Program-made: the position numbers and the translations under genes
Source of the DNA: Elusimicrobia bacterium RIFOXYA2_FULL_47_53
Lineage (GTDB): Bacteria; Elusimicrobiota; Endomicrobiia; Endomicrobiales; XYA2-FULL-47-53
Direction of reading: 5' to 3'
Assembly (NCBI GenBank): GCA_001800315.1
Contig: MGVE01000006.1
Location: 1-64,000 of the forward strand
Length of the DNA stretch: 64,000 nt
Shown here: in pieces, positions 54,143-63,164 of the stretch
Layout of the letters: each line of letters starts with the position of its first letter
Position numbering within the stretch: the first letter of the stretch is position 1
The notes under the pieces: model-generated
Seen by the model: the letters and a program-made list of their open reading frames with translations, nothing else
What the model was told of the DNA's origin: nothing
Database searches by the model: none

Positions 54143-54439
54143 AATAAACGACTCTCAAGTAAACTGCTATAGGCGCTCATTAGCTCATTGGTCAGCTGGC
54201 GCGCTTTTTGAAGTTAAGTCCCCATTATGGCTGGTAATGAGCGAGCGTATTTTTGGTGAAGTAAGCGAGGACTGTCTGAGCCCGTTTCATCAGGGCGAGT
54301 TCCGCAGCTTCCAAAAATTGCGAAGCGAAATAGCCATCGGGGTGCGTTTCTTAGTTAAGTTTTCTTTGCGCATCCAAAGAAAACTTAAACCGGTGGTTAA
54401 GGTGTTAAGCCTTACTTGAACGGGATTAAAGGCAATTAT
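54143..54439. repeat. Repeat-derived stretch inside the moxR-Bat operon
   Basis: No gene. It contains GAGCCCGTTTCATCAGGGCGAG, split here as an imperfect palindrome near 54278-54300, and a perfect 14-bp hairpin TTAAGTTTTCTTTG/CAAAGAAAACTTAA (54355-54368 and 54375-54388, 6-base loop). The hairpin's core is also found, inverted, near 45937. The stretch interrupts genes that are normally tightly spaced. Confidence 0.65.
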
Positions 54440-55321
54440 ATGATTCCAAAAGAGATACTTAATAGCATCAGGCGCATTGAGATCCGCTCCGGAAAACTGG
54501 TCAACGAGATTTTCGCGGGGCAGTATTCCAGCGTTTTTAAAGGGCGCGGAATGGAATTTTCCGAGGTGCGGGAGTACCTGCCGGGCGATGATATCAGAAG
54601 CATTGACTGGAATGTCACGGCGCGCTACGGCAAACCTTTTGTCAAAAAATTCGTGGAAGAGCGCGAATTGACGGTTATGCTGCTCGTGGACGCCTCCGGT
54701 TCGCAGGGCTTCGGCACGCGCTCAAAATTTAAATCCGAGCTGGCCGCCGAAATTGCGAGCGTTCTCGCTTTCTCGGCCATAAAAAATAATGACCGTGTGG
54801 GAATGATAATATTCACTGACCGCATTGAAAAAGTAATCAGGCCCAAAAAGGGCAGAAACCACATTTTAAGGCTCATTCGCGAGATACTCTATTTTAAACC
54901 CGAGGGCAAGTCCACCGATATTGAAGTCGCACTTGAATACTTAAACGAGCTCTGGAGAAGAAAATCCGTGGTTTTCCTGCTTTCGGATTTCAAAGGCAGA
55001 AACTTTGAAAGGGCGGTTAAAATTACCTCCCGCAAACACGACCTTATCGCGGTGCGCATAAGCGATCCCGCCGAACGGGAGCTGCCCCCGGCCGGCCTGC
55101 TCTCCCTTGAAGACGCCGAGTCCGGCAGAAGAATGCTCGCGGATACCTCCGACCCCGAGTTTAAAAAAGCTTATCTTCTGGAGCGGGATAATTTTGAAAA
55201 AAATATAAAAAACCTTTTCACGCGCTCGCGGGTGGACCAGATAGCGGTAAGCACCGACAAGCCCTATGTGATGCCGCTGATACAATTTTTTAGAAGGCGC
55301 GAGAAAAAAATGGCGTTTTAA
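54440..55321 (+). CDS. DUF58 domain protein
   Basis: About 293 residues. The family block GMEFSEVREYLPGDDIRSIDWN lies near residues 38-59, followed by a VWA-like fold with VDASGSQGF (Asp84 start). DUF58 proteins regularly lie between moxR and VWA genes. The function is unknown, but a role as MoxR client in envelope assembly or stress response is the common proposal. ATG 54440 is preferred over a TTG at 54416. Confidence 0.9.
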   Translation: MIPKEILNSIRRIEIRSGKLVNEIFAGQYSSVFKGRGMEFSEVREYLPGDDIRSIDWNVTARYGKPFVKKFVEERELTVMLLVDASGSQGFGTRSKFKSELAAEIASVLAFSAIKNNDRVGMIIFTDRIEKVIRPKKGRNHILRLIREILYFKPEGKSTDIEVALEYLNELWRRKSVVFLLSDFKGRNFERAVKITSRKHDLIAVRISDPAERELPPAGLLSLEDAESGRRMLADTSDPEFKKAYLLERDNFEKNIKNLFTRSRVDQIAVSTDKPYVMPLIQFFRRREKKMAF

Positions 55322-55332
55322 GGCGAACTATT

Positions 55333-56244
55333 ATGAGCAAAAGATTACCAGCGATTATTATTCTATTTACCATGTGCCTGCCGTCATATCCGCGCGCTGA
55401 GGCGCTTGAGGTAAACACCAAAATCAGTCGCGGCAGGGTAACCATCGCCGAGCCGCTTGACTGCAAAGTTTCCGTCAGGGCTCCCTTTGAGATAGAGGTC
55501 TCTACGCCTCAGGCGGACAGCTTCGGCCCGTGGGCGCTTACCGGCGCGAAAACAGAAGGCGGCGGGAAAGAGAGCTCCGTAACCCTGACGCTTCTGACCT
55601 ATACGACGGGCCAGGCCCTGCTCCCGCGGATACCGCTTAAAGTTACGGCAAAAGACGGCAGGGTTTTTACTATTCTTTCTTCCAGCGCCGAGATTACGGT
55701 TGAGAGCCTTCTGGACAAATACGGCGACGCGGGCGACATAAGAGACATAAAGAAACCGCTAAGCATTCCCCATTCCGCGCTGTTTTATGTTTTATGGCTG
55801 ATCGCGGCCCTGCTCGCGGCCGCGGGAGTTTACCTCTGGCGCAAAAAACGCCGTTCCCGTGGTTTACTGCCGGCACAGGAATCCGTCGCGCCCGAACACC
55901 CGCTTGAAAAAGCGCTCAGGGAACTTGAGGAGCTTAAGAATTCCGGCCTGTTGGATGAAAATAAAATTAAAGAATTCTACATAGCCCTTTTTGACATAGT
56001 CCGCGACTATTTCGCCGGTTCCTACGGCATTGAAACGAGGGACAGAACCTCCGCGGAAATATACGCCGACTTAAAAGCCGTTGAGGCCGACAAGAAACTT
56101 GTCGCGCTCTCAAGAGATTTTTTTGAGCGGTGCGACATGGTGAAATTCGCCAAATTAAGGCCTGAGCCCGCGTTGTGCCGCGAAGACTGGGACGGCGCGA
56201 AAACGATAGTGGAATATTCGTCGCGCCGGGGTACAATTTCATGA
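55333..56244 (+). CDS. Bat-operon membrane protein, DUF4381-like/BatD-like
   Basis: A 303-residue protein. A signal peptide (to about residue 24, YPRAEA), a beta-rich periplasmic region, one transmembrane helix near 149-169 followed by KKRRSR, and a cytoplasmic helical tail with FYIALFDIVRDYF. The helical tail resembles the C-terminal part of the batD product encoded further downstream. The ATG of batA overlaps its stop by 4 bases. Confidence 0.75.
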   Translation: MSKRLPAIIILFTMCLPSYPRAEALEVNTKISRGRVTIAEPLDCKVSVRAPFEIEVSTPQADSFGPWALTGAKTEGGGKESSVTLTLLTYTTGQALLPRIPLKVTAKDGRVFTILSSSAEITVESLLDKYGDAGDIRDIKKPLSIPHSALFYVLWLIAALLAAAGVYLWRKKRRSRGLLPAQESVAPEHPLEKALRELEELKNSGLLDENKIKEFYIALFDIVRDYFAGSYGIETRDRTSAEIYADLKAVEADKKLVALSRDFFERCDMVKFAKLRPEPALCREDWDGAKTIVEYSSRRGTIS

Positions 56245-57236
56245 GATTCGCAAACCCTATCTTTCTTTTACTGTTAGCCGCCCTGCCGCTCCTTTACTGG
56301 TATTTTAAAAGGCGCGCGAACCGCAGAGAACCGGCTTTGCTTTTTCCGGATTTCACCCAGATTGAAAATATCAGCCCCTCTGCCAGGGTAAAGCTGGCCT
56401 TCCTGCCGAAACTTCTGCGCTACGCGGCGCTGGCATTGTTTATAGCCGCGCTGGCGCGGCCGCAGGCCGGGCAGAAAAGCGAGGAGATTGAGAACCTCGG
56501 CATTGATATTATGCTTGTGCTGGACACATCCACGAGCATGAAAGCCATTGATTTCAGGCCCGCGAACAGGTTTGAGGCCGCCAAAAAAGTCTCCAGGGAA
56601 TTCGTAAAAGGCAGGGCGTACGATAAAATCGGCATAGTGGTATTCTCCGGTTTCGCCTATACCCAGTGTCCGCTTACGGCCGACCACGATTCGGTCTTAA
56701 ATTTTCTGGACAACACCGAAATAGGCATGACCACGGTGGACGGCACGGCTATCGGCTCCGCGATAGCCACAGCAGCCAACCGCCTTAAAACCAGTTCCGG
56801 CAAAAGCCGTGTCATGATTCTTGTCACCGACGGGCGCAACAACATGGGCGAGATAGACCCGCTCACGGCAAGCCAGGCCGCGGCGGCTCTCGGCATAAAA
56901 ATTTACACTATCGGGGCGGGACAGCCGGGCGGCGCGCTTTATCCGGTTGACGACCCGTTTTTCGGAAGGCGCTATGTGAAGATGCCGGAGCAGGAGCTTG
57001 ATGAGGACACCCTCGCCAAAATAGCCGAAACCACGGACGGCAGGTATTTCAGGGCCACCGACACAAAATCCCTTGAAAAGATTTTCCAGCGGATAAACAC
57101 AATGGAAAAAACGGAAATAAAAACCACCAAGTACACAAACTATAACGAGCTGTTCGGATTTTTTATCTGGCCGGCGTTTTTGCTGCTTGCCCTGGAGCTG
57201 CTCCTGTCAAAAACCTGGTTAAGGAGGCTCCCGTAA
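56241..57236 (+). CDS. batA: VWA-domain membrane protein BatA
   Basis: A 331-residue protein. Two N-terminal transmembrane segments (about 4-21 and 54-72), a VWA domain with the metal site DTSTSMK beginning at Asp95, and a C-terminal helix (about 305-325). FANPIFLLLLAALPLLYWYF opens the family. Its VWA domain should face the periplasm. In Bacteroides the Bat proteins affect aerotolerance, though the mechanism is unknown. The start at 56241 overlaps the previous stop as ATGA. Confidence 0.92.
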   Translation: MRFANPIFLLLLAALPLLYWYFKRRANRREPALLFPDFTQIENISPSARVKLAFLPKLLRYAALALFIAALARPQAGQKSEEIENLGIDIMLVLDTSTSMKAIDFRPANRFEAAKKVSREFVKGRAYDKIGIVVFSGFAYTQCPLTADHDSVLNFLDNTEIGMTTVDGTAIGSAIATAANRLKTSSGKSRVMILVTDGRNNMGEIDPLTASQAAAALGIKIYTIGAGQPGGALYPVDDPFFGRRYVKMPEQELDEDTLAKIAETTDGRYFRATDTKSLEKIFQRINTMEKTEIKTTKYTNYNELFGFFIWPAFLLLALELLLSKTWLRRLP

Positions 57237-57240
57237 GCTT

Positions 57241-58245
57241 ATGCATATAGTCCACCCTTACGCCCTCTTAATGCTTCTCCTGCTGGCTCCGGCGGCCTTT
57301 CTGCTGTTCTTTCTTTCTTCGGCGGCGCAAAACCCTCTGGCCAGGCTCGGAAACTTGGAAATCTTAGAGAGGATTTCATCGCTTCACCGCGGCCGCAGAA
57401 AAATTAAAAATATTCTGCTGATCGCTTCGCTTTTCTTCATAATACTGGCGCTCTCCAGGCCGCAGTTCGGAACGCGGCTTGTGGAAATAAATCAAAGCGG
57501 AGCCGACATTGTGATCGCGGTTGATGTTTCCTCCAGCATGCTTGCCGGCGACATCAGGCCCAACCGGCTGGAGCGGGCTAAAACCGCTCTCGCTGCTCTC
57601 GCCCAGTCGCTCGGAGGCAACAGGGTCGGGGTGATAGCTTTCGCGGGAACGGCCTTCTGGCAGTGTCCCTTAACGCTTGATATTTCGGGCGTCAGCCTAT
57701 TCCTTGACATTCTTGACGCCAACCTTATACCTCTGCCGGGCACATCGCTGGGAAGCGCCATAAGGCTTGCCTCCGCGGGCCTTTCAAAGACCGCGCCCAA
57801 ATCAAAGGCGATAGTTCTGTTGACCGACGGCGAGGACCACAACTCCGATCCGCTGGGCGCGGCCAGAGAGGCCGCGGCGCAGGGCATTAAGATTTACACC
57901 ATAGGTTTCGGAAACCCCGCGGGAGAACCCATTCCGCTATACGATGAAAAAAATAGTTTCTCCGGGTATAAGAAGAATAAAAAAGGCGAAGTGGTAATGT
58001 CGGTTCTGGACGAGGCAACCTTAAGCAAAATAGCGGCCGAAACCGGCGGGGAATATTTCCCGGCAAGAGACGGGAACATTGACCTGGGGCGGCTTATCGG
58101 CAGTATACAGGAGCTGGAAAAAAGCAGGCTCTCGTCAAACATAAACCGCCGTTACGAGGACCGGTTCCAGATTTTTCTTTTCATCGGGCTGGCCCTGCTT
58201 TTAGCCGAGTTCATTATCCCCGAAACAAAGAAGGCAAAAATATGA
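57241..58245 (+). CDS. batB: VWA-domain membrane protein BatB
   Basis: A 334-residue paralogue of BatA with the same layout: two N-terminal helices, a VWA domain whose metal motif DVSSSML begins at Asp95, and a C-terminal helix. A GEDHNS block in its second half (near residue 199) is shared with BatA's TDGRNN. BatA and BatB form hetero-complexes in studied species. Four bases separate it from batA, and its stop overlaps batC by 4 bases. Confidence 0.92.
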   Translation: MHIVHPYALLMLLLLAPAAFLLFFLSSAAQNPLARLGNLEILERISSLHRGRRKIKNILLIASLFFIILALSRPQFGTRLVEINQSGADIVIAVDVSSSMLAGDIRPNRLERAKTALAALAQSLGGNRVGVIAFAGTAFWQCPLTLDISGVSLFLDILDANLIPLPGTSLGSAIRLASAGLSKTAPKSKAIVLLTDGEDHNSDPLGAAREAAAQGIKIYTIGFGNPAGEPIPLYDEKNSFSGYKKNKKGEVVMSVLDEATLSKIAAETGGEYFPARDGNIDLGRLIGSIQELEKSRLSSNINRRYEDRFQIFLFIGLALLLAEFIIPETKKAKI

Positions 58246-58925
58246 AAAGGTTTTTTGCGGTTATTTTAGCGCTGTTGTGTTTGTACGGCACCGCTGGCGC
58301 CTCGGCGCGTTCCAAAGTGAACCGCGGCAATAAATTTTACAACAAGAACCAGTACGAGAAATCGCTGGATTCTTACAGGGAGGCGCAAGTAGAGGCGCCC
58401 GGCGAACCGGTGGTTCATTACAATATCGGCAATGCCCTGTACAAGAGCGATAATCTTGAGGAAGCCGCCAGGGAATTCACAGCCGCTTCCGCCGCCAAAA
58501 ACAAAATGATAAAATCTAAGGCGCTCTACAACCTCGGGAACGCGGCCTTTAAAATGGAAAAAACCGACGAGGCCGTGGAACACTACAAAAACGCGTTGAG
58601 GCTTAACCCGAAGGACGAGGACGCCAAGTATAACCTTGAATACCTTTTAACGCGGCAGTACAAGAAAAATGAGAAGCAAAAACAGGATAAAGACAAACAG
58701 CAGAAAGGCAAAGATAAGAACAAAGAAGACAAAGACAAGGGCAAACCCTCGGAACAAAACTCGGAACAAAAGCAGGAAAGCGGCGGGAACAAAAAGGACA
58801 AGCAGCAGATGAGCAAAGAGGACGCCCAGCGCCTTTTGAATGTGTTTGAGCAGTCTGACAGAGATTCCGCGAAAAAAAGAAAAATGGCGCTTCCTCAAAT
58901 ACCTGAAGTTGAAGAGGACTGGTAA
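58242..58925 (+). CDS. batC: TPR protein BatC with Lys/Gln-rich tail
   Basis: A 227-residue protein. A signal peptide (to about residue 22) precedes three tetratricopeptide repeats (about 30-135, with YNIGNALYK, YNLGNAAFK and EHYKNALRLNPKDEDA). A highly charged, low-complexity region rich in Lys, Gln, Asp and Glu follows (about 143-200), then a short folded end. TPRs serve protein binding, here probably to the VWA proteins. Its ATG overlaps the batB stop. Confidence 0.9.
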   Translation: MKRFFAVILALLCLYGTAGASARSKVNRGNKFYNKNQYEKSLDSYREAQVEAPGEPVVHYNIGNALYKSDNLEEAAREFTAASAAKNKMIKSKALYNLGNAAFKMEKTDEAVEHYKNALRLNPKDEDAKYNLEYLLTRQYKKNEKQKQDKDKQQKGKDKNKEDKDKGKPSEQNSEQKQESGGNKKDKQQMSKEDAQRLLNVFEQSDRDSAKKRKMALPQIPEVEEDW

Positions 58926-58930
58926 TAGAA

Positions 58931-60922
58931 ATGATAGCGGCAACAACGATGTTTAAACCATTAACAAAATACCTACTTAAGTCAGTTGAAAAAACTCTTT
59001 CGGGCCGTCTTTGCCTGTCCGCCAAAGCTTTTGTGGAGGGCGAGGAGTGCAATGACGAAGCAATCTCGCGGTTTATGACGGAGAGTCAAGATTGCTTCAC
59101 CCTGCGGGTTCGCAATGACAGGGCATTACTAAGGGTTTTTCATCTGACTCTTCTTTCATTATTGCTGCTGTTTGCCTGCGGCGGCGTTTTCGCCCAGGAT
59201 ATAGCAGTTACGGCAAGCGTTAACAGCAATGTCATTGCCATCAATGAACAGCTTGAGTTAAATATTATTATATCCGGTAACGCCTCCGATCTGCCAAACC
59301 TGGAACTGCCGCAGATAGCAAACTTCACGGCCTATTCGGCCGGCAGATCCCAGAACACTTCAATAATAAACGGGCAGGTCTCAAGCTCGGTTGCCTTCAG
59401 GTACGCTTTGGTTCCGCAAAACACCGGCAAATTCACCATCCCGGCCCTCAGCTTTCAATACAAAAACAATACCTACGCGACCCAGCCGGTAAATGTTGAG
59501 GTTGTGGCGGCATCGTCCTCCGGACCGCAGGCGGCCAACGCCGCTCCGGGCGCAGCCCGGAGAAACGGCAAAGATATATTTATAACGGCCTCCGTGGATA
59601 AAACTTCGGCCTATGTAAACGAGCAGATAACCTATACTTTCAAGTTTTTTCGCAGAATCCGCCTGCTTTCCAACCCCCAGTACTCTCCTCCGGATTTTTC
59701 AGGCTTCTGGACGGAAGATACTCCGCCAAAAAATTATTTCGCGGCATACGAAGGCTCACAGTACCAGATCTCGGAAATTAAAATATTTTTGTTCGCGACC
59801 AAACCGGGCAAATTCACTATTTCCCCAGCGACGCTTCAGTGCAGTGTGGAGGATTTCAGCCCTGCCGACATCTCAGCTGACAGCTTTTTTATGAATTTCT
59901 TCTCGGGCGGGAAGGCCCAGACGCTCCGCACCAACCCTGTCACGGTTTCCATAAAACCCCTTCCGGAAAACGGCAGGCCTGACGATTTTACCGGTTCCGT
60001 GGGCCGCTACGAGCTTTCGGCGGAGCTGGACAGAAAAACCGCGGCGGTGAACGACCCGGTAACGCTTTCTCTGAAAGTCTCGGGATCGGGCAATATTAAA
60101 ACCATTTCCGAACCGAAGCTTCCCTCGTGGCCGGATTTCAGAAAGTACGAAACCGTAAGCTCGCTTAACATCGCGAAGGATAAAGGAGAGGTGAGCGGAT
60201 CCAAAACATTCAAAACTGTTATTGTGCCCATGACTCCGGGCGACAAGAATCTCTCGGGACTTTCTTTTTCATTTTTTGACCCAGCAAAAAATAAGTATAT
60301 AAAACTCCGGCTCCCGGCGCTTTCGCTTTCCGTAAAACCGGGGGCTCCGGGCCAGGCCCCCCAGAACAGCCAGCCGGCGGAAAGCACGGTAAAACTCGTA
60401 AACCGTGATATACGCTACCTTAAAACTCCGGCTAAGTGGCATGAGTACTCAGGCCCGCTTTATAAAAATCCCTGGTTTATTATTTTAAATATTTTACCTC
60501 TGCTCGGCCTGGCGGCGGCATTTTTTACGGCTTCATACCGCGACAAGCTCAGCGGTGATACGGCGCTCGCCCGCCACCTGGGGGCTTCGGCGGCCGCGAG
60601 AAAATATTTAAAGCAGGCCGCGAGCCTGCTGTCGGAGGACAAATCGGGCGAGTTTTACTGCGCCATATCAAGGGCGCTCCTTGAATACATCGCCGACAAG
60701 ACAAACCTTTCGGCCGAAGGGCTTACAGGTGCCGCAATTACGGATATTCTTTCTAAAAGAAATATCAGCGCCGAAACTATAAATATTATTATCACCGTGC
60801 TTGGCGAATGCGATCTGGTCAGGTTTTCGCCGTCCAGGGTTTCATTGGAAACCATGAGCAAAACTTATGAATCCGCCGGCCGCCTTATAGACATGCTTGA
60901 AAAAGGATTAAAAAAGAAATGA
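58931..60922 (+). CDS. batD: BatD-like protein with a repeat-derived N-terminal extension
   Basis: A 663-residue reading frame. The conserved part begins with a signal peptide near residue 68 (LRVFHLTLLSLLLLFACGGVFAQ) and continues as several immunoglobulin-like beta domains, one transmembrane helix near 528-545, and a cytoplasmic helical tail. The 67 residues ahead of it come from dispersed-repeat DNA: GAAGCAATCT at 59057-59066 faces AGATTGCTTC at 59089-59098. No start codon lies close to the signal peptide and no good ribosome site precedes 58931, so the real start, or whether the gene still works, is open. Confidence 0.85.
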   Translation: MIAATTMFKPLTKYLLKSVEKTLSGRLCLSAKAFVEGEECNDEAISRFMTESQDCFTLRVRNDRALLRVFHLTLLSLLLLFACGGVFAQDIAVTASVNSNVIAINEQLELNIIISGNASDLPNLELPQIANFTAYSAGRSQNTSIINGQVSSSVAFRYALVPQNTGKFTIPALSFQYKNNTYATQPVNVEVVAASSSGPQAANAAPGAARRNGKDIFITASVDKTSAYVNEQITYTFKFFRRIRLLSNPQYSPPDFSGFWTEDTPPKNYFAAYEGSQYQISEIKIFLFATKPGKFTISPATLQCSVEDFSPADISADSFFMNFFSGGKAQTLRTNPVTVSIKPLPENGRPDDFTGSVGRYELSAELDRKTAAVNDPVTLSLKVSGSGNIKTISEPKLPSWPDFRKYETVSSLNIAKDKGEVSGSKTFKTVIVPMTPGDKNLSGLSFSFFDPAKNKYIKLRLPALSLSVKPGAPGQAPQNSQPAESTVKLVNRDIRYLKTPAKWHEYSGPLYKNPWFIILNILPLLGLAAAFFTASYRDKLSGDTALARHLGASAAARKYLKQAASLLSEDKSGEFYCAISRALLEYIADKTNLSAEGLTGAAITDILSKRNISAETINIIITVLGECDLVRFSPSRVSLETMSKTYESAGRLIDMLEKGLKKK

Positions 60923-61659
60923 AAACACTATTTCTCGCGTTTTTTATCGCGGCCTCAGCCTTCGCCTCGTTAAGCGCCCGGGAATCACCCCTTGAGCGCT
61001 TCAAAATGGCCGGCGACACTTACGCAAAAAATGATTTTGAGGCCGCTAAAACATTATACGAATCGCTGCTCGCCGAGAACAGAGTAAACGCTGAGCTTTT
61101 ATACAACCTCGGCAACACATATTTCCGGCTTGGCAGGCCCGGCAAAGCTCTTGTCTATTTTGAGAGGGCCTCGCGGCTGGCGCCCAATGATTCCGATATC
61201 AGGCAGAACATTTCTTTTCTCAGGCAGACCATAAGGGAGCCGGAAGAGCCTTTTGGATCGGTTGTAATAAACCTGTTATCTGGCGTAATGCCTCTTAACA
61301 CGCTGCTGCTTATAACCTCAGTGCTATTTTTTATCACATCCCTCACATTCGCTTTGTTTATGCTTAAAAAAAAGCGGGCGGCGCTTTACGGAGCGATTGG
61401 CGCAACCTCTCTGCTCATTTTGTCAGGCGGGCTGCTGGCTGTTAAAATTGAGCATGAAATCCTTTCCAGATGGGCCATAGTAATCTCAGGCCCCGCGGAA
61501 GTAAGAAACGGCCCCGGAGCTTTAAACTCCGTGGGATTCAGCCTTTCGGAGGGCCGCAAGGTTCAGATACTGAGTAAAAATAATGAGTGGTTCGCTATTT
61601 CCCTCAACACCGAAGGCTTCAAAGGCTGGCTGGAGAAAAAATACCTGGAGGAAATTTGA
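60919..61659 (+). CDS. batE: TPR and SH3-domain protein BatE
   Basis: A 246-residue protein. Signal peptide (to about 21), two or three TPRs (about 30-95, with YNLGNTYFRLGRPGKAL), two transmembrane helices (about 125-145 and 150-170), then a bacterial SH3 domain (about 185-246, with RNGPGALN and GFKGWLEKKYL). The SH3 domain may bind peptidoglycan or a partner. It overlaps batD as ATGA and closes the operon. Confidence 0.88.
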   Translation: MKTLFLAFFIAASAFASLSARESPLERFKMAGDTYAKNDFEAAKTLYESLLAENRVNAELLYNLGNTYFRLGRPGKALVYFERASRLAPNDSDIRQNISFLRQTIREPEEPFGSVVINLLSGVMPLNTLLLITSVLFFITSLTFALFMLKKKRAALYGAIGATSLLILSGGLLAVKIEHEILSRWAIVISGPAEVRNGPGALNSVGFSLSEGRKVQILSKNNEWFAISLNTEGFKGWLEKKYLEEI

Positions 61660-61977
61660 AGCTCCCTGGATTTACGCTTTTGGTATCTTCAGTTTCACAT
61701 ATTTTCTGCTATACAGCGAAATCTCATTCCTTGTCAGCCCAAACTTAAAACATTACCCTGTAAAGACTGCCGCTGCCGCGAGTCGGAATGCCAAGCGCCG
61801 TTCACTTACAACTTAAAATGTTCAGTATGAAGTCCATCAAGGCCCTGTGAAAACAGGAATCCAGAAAAACCTCTGGATACCAGCTTCCGCTGGTATGACG
61901 ACACGGAGAAGTCCGCCGTTCACTTACAACTTAAAACTTACAACTTATAACTTAATATTTAGAGAAATGCTTTGATA
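61660..61977. repeat. Intergenic repeat block, copy of a unit at 46.2-46.4 kb
   Basis: No gene. The CCATCAAGGCC word near 61832, the hairpin ATACCAGC-TTCC-GCTGGTAT at 61877-61896, TATGACGACAC and the ACTTA-rich tail (to about 61955) occur in the same order and orientation at about 46214-46400. Confidence 0.8.
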
Positions 61978-62006
61978 TTGATTTTATAGGGTGTTTTTGA
62001 TAGACT
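61978..62006 (+). promoter_or_regulatory. Promoter of nadD
   Basis: -35 TTGATT (61978-61983), 17-base spacer, -10 TAGACT (62001-62006). The start near 62013 leaves only about 11 bases before the ATG. Confidence 0.55.
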
Positions 62007-62023
62007 AACCGTAACCTTGAATT

Positions 62024-62611
62024 ATGAAAAAAATATTGAGAATAGGCATATTCGGCGGATCTTTTGACCCGGTTCATATTGGACACATCGGCCTGGCCAG
62101 GGCCGCGAAACTTCAGTATAAGCTTGATAAAGTAATTTTCGTTCCGGCAAAGTATCCTCCTCACAAAATATCCAAAAGGCTCTCGTCCCCGGCTGTCCGC
62201 CTTAAGATGCTGAGAGCCGCGCTAAACAATACCGCCGCTTTTTCCGTAAGCCGTTTTGAGCTGGTCCGGAGCGGAACAACTTATACTTACCAGACTCTTA
62301 AACACTTTAAAAAGGTTTATCCCGGGGCAGAACTTTTTTTTCTGCTCGGGAAAGATTCACTGCTTGATGTAAAAAACTGGAAGAACGCCGGCCTGCTGCC
62401 CCGCTTGTGCGGATTTATAGCGGCCGGCAGAGCGGGAGCTTTCGGGCATGCGCCGGCCTGGCTGACGGCAAACACTGAATTTATTTCCGGAAAACTGCCA
62501 ACCGTGTCCTCCTCCGGCATAAGAAAAGATATCTCGCTGGGAAAATCCGTTTCGCGGCTTCTGCCGCGCGGCGTGGCGGGGCTTATAAAAAAATATGCGC
62601 CATACAGATAA
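62024..62611 (+). CDS. nadD: Nicotinate-nucleotide adenylyltransferase
   Basis: A 195-residue enzyme that joins nicotinate mononucleotide and ATP to form deamido-NAD. The nucleotidyltransferase motif GGSFDPVHIGHIG is at residues 9-21 and the C-terminal SSSGIRKDI replaces the classical ISSTxIR. Later product NAD would be the substrate of NadK, encoded at the other end of the window. The next gene begins 17 bases before its stop, a common nadD-yqeK arrangement. Confidence 0.94.
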   Translation: MKKILRIGIFGGSFDPVHIGHIGLARAAKLQYKLDKVIFVPAKYPPHKISKRLSSPAVRLKMLRAALNNTAAFSVSRFELVRSGTTYTYQTLKHFKKVYPGAELFFLLGKDSLLDVKNWKNAGLLPRLCGFIAAGRAGAFGHAPAWLTANTEFISGKLPTVSSSGIRKDISLGKSVSRLLPRGVAGLIKKYAPYR

Positions 62612-63164
62612 AATACTGCCTTACCTTAAGAAAAAACTTGGCAGCGCCCGGTTTAAGCACACTCTCGGAACGACTAAGACGGCCGAGGCGCTGGCTCTCG
62701 CTCACGGAGAAAACGCCGAAAACGCGGTTCTCGCGGCTCTTTTGCACGACATGGCAAGATGGATGAGCGCCAGACAGATGATAGCCTATGTCAAAAAATA
62801 TAAAGTCCGCGTTCCCGACCTTGAAAATGTTGTAAAATATAATCCTTCACTGCTTCATGGATTTGTCGGCGCGGACATGGCGCGGCGAATATTTAAAGTC
62901 AAAGACCGTTCGGTCCTTGAAGCAATAGCTCTGCACACTCTCGGCGGGCCGAATATGTGCAGGCTGGCCAAGATACTATACCTGGCTGACATTACCTCTC
63001 CGGACAGAAGGCATAGCGGAGTAAAAACAATAAAACGCCTCGCCGAAAAAGACCTGGATAAAGCCATGACGGCCGCTTCGGCTTCAAAAATCGCCTTTGT
63101 GCTCAGAAAAAATGCCTGGCTCCATCCGGATGCCGCCAGAACATGGAACAGTCTTATAAAATGA
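62595..63164 (+). CDS. yqeK: YqeK-like HD-domain hydrolase
   Basis: A 189-residue HD-superfamily protein. Metal ligands are in FKHTLGTTKTAEALA (His18), LLHDMARW (His-Asp near 54-55), HGFVGADMA and YLADITSPDRR. Studied YqeK proteins hydrolyse symmetrical diadenosine tetraphosphate. The nadD-yqeK-lytR order is a common one. Its stop overlaps the LCP gene's ATG by 4 bases. Confidence 0.9.
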   Translation: MRHTDKILPYLKKKLGSARFKHTLGTTKTAEALALAHGENAENAVLAALLHDMARWMSARQMIAYVKKYKVRVPDLENVVKYNPSLLHGFVGADMARRIFKVKDRSVLEAIALHTLGGPNMCRLAKILYLADITSPDRRHSGVKTIKRLAEKDLDKAMTAASASKIAFVLRKNAWLHPDAARTWNSLIK

